From: Streptosporangium saharense | Lineage (GTDB): Bacteria; Actinomycetota; Actinomycetes; Streptosporangiales; Streptosporangiaceae | Assembly (NCBI RefSeq): GCF_014203715.1 | Contig: NZ_JACHJP010000008.1 | Span: forward strand, 124,001 to 188,000 | Reading direction: 5' to 3' | Length of the DNA stretch: 64,000 nucleotides | Shown here: one piece after another, positions 7,253 through 16,035 of the stretch | Layout: each line of letters starts with the position of its first letter | How positions within the stretch are numbered: the stretch's first letter is position 1 | Made by a program: the position numbers and the translations under genes | The notes under the pieces: model-generated | Told to the model about the DNA's origin: nothing | What the model saw: only the letters and a program-made list of their open reading frames with translations | The model's database searches: none

Positions 7253-7618
7253 ATGCGCATCGGGGAGATGGTCCACCGCACCGGGGTCAGTGAGCGGCTG
7301 CTGCGCTACTACGAGGAACAGGGGCTCCTGGCGCCGACGAGGCTGGCGAGCGGCTACCGGGTCTACGGCGACGCGGATGTGGATACGGTCCGGCGCATCC
7401 GCATCCTGCTCGCGGCCGGACTGCCAACCGCCACCATCGCCCAGGTGCTGCCGTGCATCCGCGACGACGGCCCGACCCTCGCACCCGTGTGCCCGGACCT
7501 GGTGGCGCAACTGCGCAGGGAGCGCGAGCGCATCACCCACGCGATCGAGAACCTGCAGGCATCACAGGGCCTCCTCGACACGGTCATCGCCGCGGGTCCG
7601 GCGGTGTCAGAGGGCTGA
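7253..7618 (+). CDS. MerR-family transcriptional regulator
   Basis: 121 residues. Residues 1-70 form the winged HTH (MRIGEMVHRTGVSERLLRYYEEQGLL, SGYRVYGDADVDTVRRI). Residues 80-115 form the dimerisation coiled coil (LVAQLRRERERITHAIENLQ). Two Cys (CIRDDGPTLAPVC) are spaced too widely for a standard metal loop, so an organic or redox ligand is more likely than a metal. It is divergent from the MFS/hydrolase operon, which it almost certainly controls through the palindrome at 7210. Confidence 0.9.
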   Translation: MRIGEMVHRTGVSERLLRYYEEQGLLAPTRLASGYRVYGDADVDTVRRIRILLAAGLPTATIAQVLPCIRDDGPTLAPVCPDLVAQLRRERERITHAIENLQASQGLLDTVIAAGPAVSEG

Positions 7619-7640
7619 TACGGACCGTGACGGGATTCCC

Positions 7641-7670
7641 TTGTCCGTACTCGTTCGGTGCTCGTACGGT
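7641..7670 (+). promoter_or_regulatory. Probable housekeeping promoter of the methyltransferase gene
   Basis: TTGTCC (7641-7646) and TACGGT (7665-7670) with an 18-base spacer, fitting the actinomycete TTGNCN-18-TANNNT consensus. The gene start is 30 bases further at 7701. Confidence 0.5.
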
Positions 7671-7700
7671 CACTCTGGGAGAACCGGGTCGAGGGAGACG

Positions 7701-8951
7701 ATGGTGGGCGAGCATGGCGACGGCAAGGGGCTCCAAGACAGGGAGCTCGACATCTCGGGGGTCGTTCACAGCCCCGACCGGGACCGTACGGCCACCGGTG
7801 ACACCGAAAGTGAGCGCATCGAGCGCCTGCTCACCCGTCTGGGCCGTCTGGAGGAGCCGGTGGAGCAGGCGCTGCGGGCGGTGCCTCGCCACGACTTCGT
7901 TCCGGCGTTGGCGCTGGTCCCGGATGAGGACGGCCTTCGTGCCATCGACCGGGACACCGATCCGGACGGCTGGTGGGAGACGGTCTACGCCGACACCTCG
8001 ATCGTCACCCAGCTCGACGACGGCGCACTGTCCGTCGCCGACGTGGTCGCCCCCGACGGTGTCGTACGGCTGCCCGCCGGGGCCGACTACACCTCCTCGG
8101 CGTCGGCACCCAGCACCGTGGCCGGGCTGCTGAACCTGCTGGACGTCGAACCCGGCCACCGGATCCTTGAGGTCGGTACCGGCACGGGGTGGACCGCCGC
8201 GCTGCTGGAGCACCTGGTCGGTGACGGCGGCCTGGTCGTCTCGATGGAGATCGACCCGATGGTGGCCGAGCAGGCCGCCAAGAACCTCACCGGTCACGAC
8301 CGGGTGCGCCTGGTCGTCGGTGACGGCACCGAAGGCCACCCCGAGGGCGAGCCGTACGACCGGGTGCACGTCACCTGTGGGGTGCGCGCCGTGCCGTACG
8401 CGTGGGTGGAGCAGACGCGTCCCGGTGGCGTCATCGTGCTGCCGTACGTTCCTGGGTTCGGCACCGGCCACGAGCTGCGGCTTGTCGTCACTCCCGACGG
8501 GCTCGCGCACGGCCGCTTTCCCGGGTTCGCCTCCTACATGATGATGCGTCCGCAGCGCGTCCCGGCCGGGGTGCTGAGCTACACCCGCGACCATCGGGCC
8601 ACCACGACAACGGTCGATCCGCGCACCATCGGCCACACCCCGGCCGGGGCAGACCTGGCCATCGCCACGCTGACCGGTCTGCACTCGCGCAGCCTGGTCT
8701 GGGACGACGCCTACCGGCTGTGGGTGTACGAACCGGGCACACCCCACGCCGCCGCGGTGACCTGGACCCAGGGCCACCGCGACATCGAGGTCCGCCAGTA
8801 CGGCGAGCGTCCCGTCTGGGACGAGGTCGTTGACGCCTACTTCCGGTGGGTGGGCTGGGGGCAGCCTGGCCGGAGCCGGTTCGGGATGACCGTCGCCCCC
8901 GACGGGCAGCGGGTGTGGCTGGACGAACCGGGGCGGATCAGCTCTTGGTGA
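7701..8951 (+). CDS. PCMT-like SAM-dependent methyltransferase
   Basis: 416 residues from ATG 7701 with GAGGGAG just upstream; the frame is open further left but without a ribosome site. The central region has the methyltransferase motif I ILEVGTGTGWTAALLEHLVG and the acidic loop VVSMEID. Upstream is the substrate-side motif SSASAPSTVAGLLNLL, the counterpart of the SxPxxVA segment of protein-L-isoaspartate O-methyltransferase. About 150 extra C-terminal residues are present. Actinomycete PCMT-like proteins of this size often act in RiPP maturation or protein repair; no precursor peptide is seen here. Its 3' end overlaps the convergent isochorismatase gene by 14 bases. Confidence 0.75.
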   Translation: MVGEHGDGKGLQDRELDISGVVHSPDRDRTATGDTESERIERLLTRLGRLEEPVEQALRAVPRHDFVPALALVPDEDGLRAIDRDTDPDGWWETVYADTSIVTQLDDGALSVADVVAPDGVVRLPAGADYTSSASAPSTVAGLLNLLDVEPGHRILEVGTGTGWTAALLEHLVGDGGLVVSMEIDPMVAEQAAKNLTGHDRVRLVVGDGTEGHPEGEPYDRVHVTCGVRAVPYAWVEQTRPGGVIVLPYVPGFGTGHELRLVVTPDGLAHGRFPGFASYMMMRPQRVPAGVLSYTRDHRATTTTVDPRTIGHTPAGADLAIATLTGLHSRSLVWDDAYRLWVYEPGTPHAAAVTWTQGHRDIEVRQYGERPVWDEVVDAYFRWVGWGQPGRSRFGMTVAPDGQRVWLDEPGRISSW

Positions 8952-9492
8952 AGGTCACCTTCTCCGTCTCGACGGCGTCCGCGTGGCGGCCGGGGGCGCT
9001 TTGCCAGTGCCAGTAGAGGTTGGTGTGGGCGATCACCTGCTGGGCGGGGGGCAGGCCCTCGCCGAAGTCGTCGGTCGTGTGGGCGTCGCTGACCAGCGTC
9101 ACGTCGTATCCACGGGTGAAGGCGCCGTGCACGGTCGAGCGGATGCAGACGTCGGTCTGCGCGCCGGTGACGACGAGACGGCCGACGCCGCGCTCGGCCA
9201 GCACGTCCTCAAGGTCGGTGGCCTCGAAGGAGTCGCCGTAGTTCTTGTGGACCAGCGGTTCGGCGTCGTGGCGGGTCAGCTCGGGGACGTACTGCCACGC
9301 GTCGCTGTCGCGTTCGAGGTGCTCGTCGGAGTGCTGCACCCAGATCACGGGCACGTCCTCCGCGCGTGCCCTGTCGACCAGGGTGTTGATGTTCGCGATC
9401 ACGCCGTCGCGGTTGTGCGCGTCGGCGACCACCCCGCTCTGGACGTCGATGACGAGCAGGGCGGTGTTCGGACGGTCGGGCAGGGTTGTCAC
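8938..9492 (-). CDS. Isochorismatase-family cysteine hydrolase
   Basis: 184 residues from GTG 9492, chosen because GGAGGACC lies directly upstream. The Asp-Lys-Cys catalytic triad of the family is visible: Asp16 in LLVIDVQSG, Lys83 in VHKNYGDSF and Cys116 in TGAQTDVCIRST. Members hydrolyse isochorismate, nicotinamide, N-carbamoyl compounds and similar amides or ethers; this one lacks features that single out a substrate. Monocistronic by context. Confidence 0.85.
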   Translation of the reverse strand: MTTLPDRPNTALLVIDVQSGVVADAHNRDGVIANINTLVDRARAEDVPVIWVQHSDEHLERDSDAWQYVPELTRHDAEPLVHKNYGDSFEATDLEDVLAERGVGRLVVTGAQTDVCIRSTVHGAFTRGYDVTLVSDAHTTDDFGEGLPPAQQVIAHTNLYWHWQSAPGRHADAVETEKVTFTKS

Positions 9493-9525
9493 ATGGTCCT
9501 CCAATTCACATGCCACCCCCGACGC

Positions 9526-9656
9526 TAGACGACCCCACCGACAACTTCGCATGCTGTCCTTGACGTGGGACGACACCGCCAACGACTTCGCGCGCCGTCC
9601 CCGATGGGCCCCCGCTGACGACTTCGCACGCTGGACGACCCACCGACAATCGTGGC
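9526..9656. repeat. Imperfect direct repeats in the isochorismatase/IclR gap
   Basis: A core AC(A/G)ACTTCGC(A/G)(C/T)GC(C/T)G occurs at 9541, 9582 and 9618. A second motif GACGACC(C)CACCGACAA occurs at both ends (about 9527 and 9634). The block lies upstream of the isochorismatase gene. It may be an old tandem duplication or an operator array. No gene is seen in it. Confidence 0.45.
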
Positions 9657-9710
9657 GCCCCCGGATCTAGGGTTACGGCCCCGCCCCGGTGATGCTCCCG
9701 CCGTACGGCC

Positions 9711-10445
9711 TCAGGAGTCCTGGGGGTGGGCCGCGTCGCGTTTGAGGACGTCGGCTATGCGGGTGGTGGCTCGCCGTACTCTTGGGAGGGCGTTGTCCAC
9801 CGCGGAGACGCGGGCGGTTGGGGCGAGGACGGCGAGGCTCGCGACGGCGTGGTGTTCGGGGCCGATGATGGGGACGGCGAGGGAGCTGATGCCCCGGTAG
9901 GGGCGGTCGCGCATGGCGACGAAGCCCTGTTCCTCGATCGCGGCCAGTTCGGCGGCGACCTCGTCACCGGCGCCGGAGGCGCGCAGCACCCACGTGCGGG
10001 TCGAGGGTTCGGCCCCGGACAGCAGGGCGAGGCCGCCCGCGCTCGACAGCATCCCCACCCGGGCACCGACCTCGTGGCGTACGCAGGTCAGGTGGTCCTG
10101 GGCGGTGAGGGCCTCGTCGAGCACCACCACGTCGGCGCCGTCGGCGACGTAGAGCACGACGGTCTCGCGCAGGTCCTCGGACAGTTCCCTGACCACGTTG
10201 TGCGAAGCGGCGCGGAGCTTGCGGAGCACCACGTCGGCGATCACCCTGAGCCGGGTGGAGAGCCGGTAGAGGCCGTTCTCCCTGGTGACGAACTCGCGTT
10301 GGTGCAGGGTCAACAGCAGGCGCTGGACCACGGTCCTGCTCAGGCCGAGGCGGGTGGAGAGCTCCTGCGGGGTTGACCACTGGGAGGCGCCGAGTTCCTC
10401 CAGGATGCGGATCGCCTTCTCGACGGTCTTCGAGGTGTCAGCCAT
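9711..10445 (-). CDS. IclR-family transcriptional regulator (first of two)
   Basis: 244 residues. The N-terminal winged HTH (residues 5-65, SKTVEKAIRILEELGASQW, STRLGLSRTVVQRLLLTLHQ) is followed by the IclR effector-binding domain (70-235; AVPIIGPEHHAVASLAVLAP). The start has GAGGAAA upstream. It lies on the same strand downstream of a second IclR gene, separated by 161 bases holding repeats of the second gene's tail. Probable role: sensing an aromatic or carboxylic ligand, perhaps that taken up by the neighbouring Liv-type transporter. Confidence 0.85.
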   Translation of the reverse strand: MADTSKTVEKAIRILEELGASQWSTPQELSTRLGLSRTVVQRLLLTLHQREFVTRENGLYRLSTRLRVIADVVLRKLRAASHNVVRELSEDLRETVVLYVADGADVVVLDEALTAQDHLTCVRHEVGARVGMLSSAGGLALLSGAEPSTRTWVLRASGAGDEVAAELAAIEEQGFVAMRDRPYRGISSLAVPIIGPEHHAVASLAVLAPTARVSAVDNALPRVRRATTRIADVLKRDAAHPQDS

Positions 10446-10460
10446 GGGGGGTTTCCTCGG

Positions 10461-10679
10461 CCTCCTGGGCGTCGAACTCGCTGGAGTGGCTGGTCATCCG
10501 GTTCGTGGCCTGGGCGGGTCCGGGTCCGTTGGACTCGCTGGAGTGGCTGGTTGTCCGGGTGTCGGCTTCCCGTGATCGTTCGGGTCGGCTGGTTGTTCTC
10601 TGGATGTCAGTCATCGGTGGGCTTCCCGGGCTGGGTGGAGCCGGGGCCGCTGAATTCGCTGGAGCGGCTGGCTACCCGG
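10461..10679. repeat. Degenerate copies of the upstream IclR gene's 3' end
   Basis: The segment encoding SRSSEFSGPGSTQ at the end of the second IclR gene (10631-10679) recurs at 10510-10558 with roughly 75-80 percent identity over 48 bp, and more weakly at 10461-10501. The shared core is CTCGCTGGAGTGGCTGG. This looks like serial duplication of a gene end into the spacer before the first IclR gene. It has no open frame of its own. Confidence 0.6.
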
Positions 10680-11359
10680 GCTGCGGCCTGGGTGACCTGG
10701 GTGACGATCTTCTGATGCTCGGCGGGGTCGGTGGTGATGACCGCGGAGAGGCTTCCGATGACGCCGAGGTTCTCGTCGAGGATGGGGGCCGAGACCGAGA
10801 CGGCGTCCGCCCAGACCTCCTCGCCGGAGATGAGGAAGCCGTCGGCGACGATCCGGTCGAGGCGTTCGCGCAGGCCCTTGGTCCCGGCCTCGCTGACCAG
10901 GCGGTCCCTGCGGGAGGGATGCAGGTGGGCGAGGATCGTCAGTCCGCCGGGGCTGCCGGTGAAGGGGGTGGCGTAGCCGAGCCGGTACTCGATGCGCAGC
11001 GGGGTCCGGGTCGCGGTGACCTGGTGCAATGCGATCGTGCTGTCGCCCTGGAGGGCGTTGAGCACGACGGTGCCGCCGGTTGACTCCGCGAGGCGCAGCA
11101 TCGCCGGGGTCGCCTGTTTCGCGTAGTACTGCAGCAGGTGGTCGGTGAGCCGGATGAGGCGAGGTCCCACGTCGTAGCGGCCGTCCTCGCAGCGGCGCAC
11201 GATCGCCGAGGCGTGCAGCGTGGCGATGACGCGGTGGGCCGCCGTGGGGCTCACCCCCAGCTCCGCGGCGAGGTCGGTCACGGTCATCGGCCCGTTGTCG
11301 GCCAGCGTCCGCAGCGCGAGCAGAGCGTGGTCCGCCGTGCGCGCCGTCTCCATGCCCAT
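10607..11359 (-). CDS. IclR-family transcriptional regulator (second)
   Basis: 250 residues from ATG 11359 with GGAGAGGG upstream. HTH residues 5-60 (DHALLALRTLADNGPMTVTD, LAAELGVSPTAAHRVIATLH), effector domain 70-235 (VLNALQGDSTIALHQVTA, SVSAPILDENLGVIGSLSAV). It is divergent from the SnoaL/Liv transporter operon starting at 11542, and two matching palindromes lie between them. It is therefore the most likely local regulator of that operon. Confidence 0.85.
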   Translation of the reverse strand: MGMETARTADHALLALRTLADNGPMTVTDLAAELGVSPTAAHRVIATLHASAIVRRCEDGRYDVGPRLIRLTDHLLQYYAKQATPAMLRLAESTGGTVVLNALQGDSTIALHQVTATRTPLRIEYRLGYATPFTGSPGGLTILAHLHPSRRDRLVSEAGTKGLRERLDRIVADGFLISGEEVWADAVSVSAPILDENLGVIGSLSAVITTDPAEHQKIVTQVTQAAARVASRSSEFSGPGSTQPGKPTDD

Positions 11360-11445
11360 CGAGCCCTCTCCGGTCCTTCCTCACCCATGACCTGTAGCGA
11401 GTATGGGGCCTCGCGACGTGCCGACAGGCTACCCCTTGTGGGTCT

Positions 11446-11477
11446 CCGATTTTCGGTTTACTGTACCCGATATTCGG
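11446..11477. promoter_or_regulatory. Twin IclR-type operator sites
   Basis: CCGATTTTCGG (11446-11456) and CCGATATTCGG (11467-11477) differ at one base. Each is a short palindrome (CCGA/TCGG arms), and they are spaced 21 bp, two helical turns, on the same DNA face. They lie between the IclR gene (11359) and the SnoaL/Liv operon (11542). Confidence 0.6.
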
Positions 11478-11541
11478 AAGACGGGTGAGGCTGGTCCGGC
11501 ATCGAGAACGGCCCTCACCCGTGGACGTGAGGAGTACGCGC

Positions 11542-11937
11542 ATGACGTCGAAGCGCGAGAAGAACCGCAAACTCGTCGAGGACTTCTACCGGATGGCGTT
11601 CCAGGAGAACCGGCACGAGGAGGCCATCCGCACCTACGCCGGACCGAAGTACGTCCAGCACAATCCGTTCGTCCCCGACGGCGCCGAGGGCTTCGTGAAG
11701 TTCTTCGCCGAATGGCAGGAGAACAAGTCACCGCACTTCAGGCAGGACATCCTGCGCGTCGTGGCCGACGAGGAGTACGTGGCCGTCCACGCCCACATGC
11801 AGTTCGGCCCGGACAAGCCCTCGACAGTGCTGGTGGACATCTTCCGCATCGAGGACGACAGGATCGTCGAGCACTGGGACGTCTACCGTGAGGTACCCGA
11901 CCCCGCGACCGTCCCGCACTCCAACGGCGTGCTCTGA
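11542..11937 (+). CDS. SnoaL-like (NTF2-fold) protein 1
   Basis: 131 residues from ATG 11542 with GAGGAGT upstream. NTF2-like fold of the SnoaL-like aldol-condensation group: KLVEDFYRMAF, YVQHNPFVPDG, VLVDIFRIEDDRIVEHWDVY. These proteins form a cone around a small hydrophobic pocket; SnoaL itself is a polyketide cyclase, but many relatives are hydratases or isomerases of small carboxylates. It is the first gene of an operon carrying a branched-chain amino-acid-type ABC transporter, so it probably acts on the imported compound. Confidence 0.8.
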   Translation: MTSKREKNRKLVEDFYRMAFQENRHEEAIRTYAGPKYVQHNPFVPDGAEGFVKFFAEWQENKSPHFRQDILRVVADEEYVAVHAHMQFGPDKPSTVLVDIFRIEDDRIVEHWDVYREVPDPATVPHSNGVL

Positions 11938-11951
11938 GCGGGGGTGCCCTG

Positions 11952-12344
11952 ATGCCGACCGCAGAGCTGAACCGCCGCGTCGTCCAGGAGTTCTATGACC
12001 TGGCGTTCGTGCGCAAACGCTACGCAGAGGCCGCCGACGCCTACTTCGGTGACCGTTACATCCAGCACAACGCCTTCGTGGCCGACGGCATCGACGCCTT
12101 CAAGGAGCACTTCGGCACCTCGCAGGCTCACCTGGCGCCCGACTACGTCCAGCGTCCGCTGCGCTTCATCGCCGACGAGGACTTGGTGGCCGTGCACGTC
12201 TGGCTGCGCCGTCACGCCGAGGACACCGGCATCGTCCTGGTGGACATCTTCCGCCTGGAGAACGGGAAGATCGTCGAACACTGGGACGTCGGCATGCCGA
12301 TTCCCGACGAGGACACCATCCCGCACCGGAACGGGGTGCTGTGA
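11952..12344 (+). CDS. SnoaL-like (NTF2-fold) protein 2
   Basis: 130 residues, paralogue of the preceding protein and of the one encoded at 16939. Shared motifs are VVQEFYDLAF, YIQHNAFVADGIDAFKEHF, VLVDIFRLENGKIVEHWDV and the C-terminal HRNGVL. It is closer to the third copy (RYAEAADxYFGDRY present in both) than to the first. The conserved Q-H-N and E-H-W residues point into the NTF2 pocket and are the likely catalytic set. It starts 14 bases after the previous stop and ends 3 bases before LivF. Confidence 0.8.
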   Translation: MPTAELNRRVVQEFYDLAFVRKRYAEAADAYFGDRYIQHNAFVADGIDAFKEHFGTSQAHLAPDYVQRPLRFIADEDLVAVHVWLRRHAEDTGIVLVDIFRLENGKIVEHWDVGMPIPDEDTIPHRNGVL

Positions 12345-12347
12345 CCC

Positions 12348-13079
12348 ATGGGCGCGCAGCCTCCGCCCGCGCCCGTGTCCGGGCTGTCCGTCTCCCGGCT
12401 GACCGTCGAACGGGACCACCTGCCGATCGTGCGTGAGGCCAGCCTGGTCGCCCCGGCCGGTGAGATCACCGTGCTGCTCGGCGTGAACGGCGCGGGCAAG
12501 ACCACCCTCATCGAGGGGATCTCCGGCGCCACCCCGGTGGCCTCGGGGGAGATCACCCTCGACGGCCGCAGGATCGAGCGGAAACGCCCCACGGCGCGTG
12601 CCAAGCTCGGCCTCGCGCACGTGGAGCAGGGACGCTCGGTCTTCCGCGACCTGACCACGGAGCAGAACTTCCTGGTCGCGGCGGGGGACAACGACGTCGA
12701 GAGCGTCTTCGAGCTCTTTCCCGAACTGGCCAGGCGCAGGAACAGCCGCGCCGGGCTGCTGTCGGGCGGGGAACAGCAGATGGTCGCGCTCGGCCGCGCG
12801 CTGGTCCGCCGCCCCTCGATCCTGCTGCTCGACGAACTCTCCCTCGGCCTCGCGCCGGTCGTGGTCGAACGGCTGTTCGCCGCGGTCCGCGACCTCGCCG
12901 ACAGCGGGGTCTGCGTGCTGCTCGTCGAACAGTTCGCCGACCTCGCCCTGTCCGTCGGCGGGCGCGCCTACGTCCTGCGCACCGGCCGGATGGTCTTCGA
13001 GGGGGAGTGCGCGGAACTGGCCGCCTCACCGGGGCTGCTCCAGCGGCTCTACCTGGGCTCGGCGGAGGAGGCCGCATGA
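12348..13079 (+). CDS. livF: ABC transporter ATP-binding protein, LivF type
   Basis: 243 residues. Walker A LLGVNGAGKTTLIEG, Q-loop region ARAKLGLAHVEQGRSVFRDL, signature LLSGGEQQMVALGRAL, Walker B SILLLDELSLGLAP, switch His region LLVEQF. The GLAHVEQGR and SLGLAP patterns are characteristic of LivF, one of the two ATPases of branched-chain amino-acid/urea-type importers. The stop overlaps the next start (ATGA), ensuring coupled synthesis with the LivM-LivG fusion. Confidence 0.9.
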   Translation: MGAQPPPAPVSGLSVSRLTVERDHLPIVREASLVAPAGEITVLLGVNGAGKTTLIEGISGATPVASGEITLDGRRIERKRPTARAKLGLAHVEQGRSVFRDLTTEQNFLVAAGDNDVESVFELFPELARRRNSRAGLLSGGEQQMVALGRALVRRPSILLLDELSLGLAPVVVERLFAAVRDLADSGVCVLLVEQFADLALSVGGRAYVLRTGRMVFEGECAELAASPGLLQRLYLGSAEEAA

Positions 13080-14818
13080 AGATGCCCACCTCTCCCTGGT
13101 TCCGGTACGGCGTGCCTGTCCCGGCCGCCGTGATCGTGGCGGTGCCGCTGGCCATGGTCCTCACCGACTACTGGGTGTTCACGGTCACCGGCGCGGCGAT
13201 CGTCGTGATCATGATGCAGAGCTTCGGGGTGATCACCGGCCGGGCCGGGGTCATCTCGCTGTGTCAGTTCTCCTTCATGGGGATCGGCGCCTGGACCACG
13301 AGCTGGCTCGGGGTGCACGGCGCGCCCGGCGGGTTCGTGGTCTGGGCGGTGCTCGGCGCGCTCGCCGTCGTGCCGGTCGGTCTCGTCGTCGGGATCCCGG
13401 CCCTGCGGCTGCGCGGCGTCAGCCTGGCCATCGCGACGTTCGCGTTCGCGGTCACCATGGACGTTGTCTTCGCCTCCGGGTCCTTTCCCGGGCAGGACGA
13501 GTTGTTGATTGTGGAGCGGCCCGCGGGACTCGACAGCGACGCGGGCTATGCGGTACTCGTCGTCGGGATCACCGTCGCGCTGTTCGTCGCGCTCGCCGTA
13601 CTCGACAGGACCAGGCTCGGGGCTTCGTGGGTCGAGGTGCGCACCTCGGAACGGGCCGCGGCCGCGCACGGCACGAGCGTGACGCTGAGCAAGCTCGCCG
13701 CCTTCTCGGTCTCGGCCTTCCTGGCCGGGCTGGCGGGGGCGCTCCTGGTTGGACAACTCGGCACCGTCACCGCCCAGAACTTCGCCGCCCAGCAGTCGCT
13801 GGTCATGTTCGGCATCGCGATCTCGATCGGGGTGCACCGCCCTGAGGGTGCGGTGATCGGCGGGGTCGTCGGCACGCTGCTGCCCGTGGGCCTCGACGCC
13901 CTCGCGTTGCCCCAGGACGTGGGCACCATCGTCGTCGGGCTGTTCGCGGTCTACATGCTGCGGCAGGGCGGGGGAGAGTTCGGTCAGACGGACATCATCC
14001 GGGCCAAGCGCAACGCCAAGAAGCTCCGCGAACGCCCTTCAGAAAAGGCCGAACAGGTCGAAAAGGTCGTGGAGACCGGGCGTGAGCTGGGTGAGGTGGT
14101 GCTGAGGGTCAGCGGGCTGACGGTGCGCTTCGGTGAGGTGGTCGCCGTCAACGGCGCTGACCTGGAGGTACGGCGGGGCGAGGTCCTGGCGCTGCTCGGG
14201 CCGAACGGCGCGGGCAAGTCCACCTTCATCGACGCCGTCACCGGCTTCGCCCACGGCTACACGGGAACGGTCCACCTGGACGGCAGGCCCGTCGACCGCC
14301 TGTCCGCGCACCGGCGCGCCCGGCTCGGCCTGCGCCGTAGCTTCCAGCAGCTCACCGTGGCCGCCGACCTCGACGTGGGCATGCTGGTGCGGGCCGTGGC
14401 GGGGCGCAAACTCGGCGCCTCCGAGGTGGACGAGATCCTCGCCCACTTCCGCTGCCCGCCCGCGCGGACGCCGGTCGGCACCCTCGACGTCGGCGCCAGA
14501 CGGCTGGTCGAGGTCGCCGGGCTGGTCGCGAGCAGACCGCGGGTGCTGCTGCTCGACGAACCCGCGGCCGGGCAGTCGGCCTCGGAGTCGGAGGCGCTCG
14601 CCCGGCGCATCGCGGGCATCCCCGCCCTCACCGGCGGCTGCGTGATCCTCGTCGAGCACGACATCGAACTGGTCAGGGCGACCGCCGACCGCCTCGTGGT
14701 CATGGACTTCGGTGAGGTCCTGGCCTCGGGAACGCCGCAGGAGGTCCTCTCCGACGAGCGTGTTGTCGCCGCCTACCTCGGGCGCACCGCGTCCGGTCAG
14801 CATCCCCAACCCACCTGA
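13076..14818 (+). CDS. LivM-LivG fusion: ABC permease plus ATPase
   Basis: 580 residues from ATG 13076. Residues about 10-310 are a LivM-type permease with hydrophobic segments and the cytoplasmic coupling loop (ERAAAAHGTSVTLSKLAAF). A charged linker (310-340) leads to a LivG-type ATPase, residues 341-575. It has Walker A LLGPNGAGKSTFIDAVTG near 373-390, the divergent LivG signature LDVGARRLVEVAG and Walker B RVLLLDEPAAG. LivM and LivG are usually separate genes; the fusion fixes one ATPase per permease. The second ATPase is the neighbouring LivF. Confidence 0.9.
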   Translation: MKMPTSPWFRYGVPVPAAVIVAVPLAMVLTDYWVFTVTGAAIVVIMMQSFGVITGRAGVISLCQFSFMGIGAWTTSWLGVHGAPGGFVVWAVLGALAVVPVGLVVGIPALRLRGVSLAIATFAFAVTMDVVFASGSFPGQDELLIVERPAGLDSDAGYAVLVVGITVALFVALAVLDRTRLGASWVEVRTSERAAAAHGTSVTLSKLAAFSVSAFLAGLAGALLVGQLGTVTAQNFAAQQSLVMFGIAISIGVHRPEGAVIGGVVGTLLPVGLDALALPQDVGTIVVGLFAVYMLRQGGGEFGQTDIIRAKRNAKKLRERPSEKAEQVEKVVETGRELGEVVLRVSGLTVRFGEVVAVNGADLEVRRGEVLALLGPNGAGKSTFIDAVTGFAHGYTGTVHLDGRPVDRLSAHRRARLGLRRSFQQLTVAADLDVGMLVRAVAGRKLGASEVDEILAHFRCPPARTPVGTLDVGARRLVEVAGLVASRPRVLLLDEPAAGQSASESEALARRIAGIPALTGGCVILVEHDIELVRATADRLVVMDFGEVLASGTPQEVLSDERVVAAYLGRTASGQHPQPT

Positions 14819-14846
14819 ACTCCTCACGAATGACCTAGGTGAACCC

Positions 14847-16034
14847 ATGCGTCACGCACTGAAGACGATCTCCGTCGTCGTCACGGTCGCAGGCACCATG
14901 CTGGCCACGACGACCGGCTGCGGCACGAGCGACGACCCCTCCTCTCCCATCACGATCGGCGCCCTCGCCTCCCTCACCGGCAACGACGGCTTCCCCGCCG
15001 AGGACGCCACCAAGACCGCGCAGGCGGTCTTCGACCGGGTCAACAAGCAGGGCGGAATCAACGGCAGGAAGATCCAGTTCGTCGTCAAGGACGACGCGAC
15101 CAACCCGGGACGCGCCTCCCAGGCGGTCCGTGAACTCCTCGCCCAGGGCGCCGTCGCCTTCGCCGGGGACGCGACCATCGTGGGCTGCGCGGTCAACTCG
15201 GCCTACTACAAACAGCAGAGCCTCGCGGTCGTCTCGGCGGTCGGCGTCGATCCGGTCTGCTTCAACAGCCCCAACATCGCCTCGGTGAACGTGGGGCCGT
15301 TCACGAGCATCACGGCCAACCTCTACTTCGCCTCCGAGACGCTCGGCCACAGCAAGCTGTGCAACTTCGTGCAGCTCACGCCGGGCGGGCAGGCGGCCTA
15401 CACGGCGGCGGTCACGCGCTGGGAGAAGGCCACCGGTAAGAAGATCACCATAAACGATGACTCGATCCAGCCGAGTTCCGACCTGACCCCGTACCTCCTG
15501 CGGGCCAAGTCCGCGGGCTGCGAGGCTGTCGTGTTCAACGCGGCGCAGCCGCAGGTCGTCCCGATGGTCAAGATCGCCAAGGCGCAGGGGATGCAGAACG
15601 TCGACTTCCTGTTCCTCGGCGTCTCCTACACCGAGGGCGTCGCCAGGGCGCTGGCCGACCTGAAGGACATGAAGGTCTACGCGGGCAGCGAGTTCGAGCC
15701 CTACACCGACGACACCGAGGCCAACAGGGACTGGAGGTCGCTCGCGGAGTCCATCGGCGTGGCGGGTTCCTCGTTCTCGCAGGGCGGCTACGTGGCCGCG
15801 CAGACCATGGTGGAGGTCCTCAAGACGATAAAGGGGGACATCACCAGGGAGTCGGTGACGGCCGCGCTGAAGACCCTCAAGCCGATCTCCAACCCGATGA
15901 CCGGAACCCCCTTCACCTGGGGGGACGCCACCTCGCACGCCCCCAACCAGGCAGTGAAGATGGTCAAGCTCGAAGACGGCGCGTGGAAGACGGTAACCCC
16001 CGACTTCGTCGTCGTCCCCGGCGCGGACGGCTGA
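14847..16034 (+). CDS. Periplasmic-type substrate-binding lipoprotein, Liv family
   Basis: 395 residues from ATG 14847. The signal peptide ends in ATTTGC, an atypical but usable lipobox with Cys at about residue 25. The mature part is a type I periplasmic-binding fold (ITIGALASLTGNDGFPAEDA, FDRVNKQGGINGRKIQFVV), as in Leu/Ile/Val-, amide- and urea-binding proteins. The ligand is unknown; the three SnoaL-like enzymes beside it suggest a carboxylate or lactone rather than an amino acid. It feeds the LivM-LivG/LivH/LivF complex. Confidence 0.85.
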   Translation: MRHALKTISVVVTVAGTMLATTTGCGTSDDPSSPITIGALASLTGNDGFPAEDATKTAQAVFDRVNKQGGINGRKIQFVVKDDATNPGRASQAVRELLAQGAVAFAGDATIVGCAVNSAYYKQQSLAVVSAVGVDPVCFNSPNIASVNVGPFTSITANLYFASETLGHSKLCNFVQLTPGGQAAYTAAVTRWEKATGKKITINDDSIQPSSDLTPYLLRAKSAGCEAVVFNAAQPQVVPMVKIAKAQGMQNVDFLFLGVSYTEGVARALADLKDMKVYAGSEFEPYTDDTEANRDWRSLAESIGVAGSSFSQGGYVAAQTMVEVLKTIKGDITRESVTAALKTLKPISNPMTGTPFTWGDATSHAPNQAVKMVKLEDGAWKTVTPDFVVVPGADG

Positions 16035-16035
16035 C

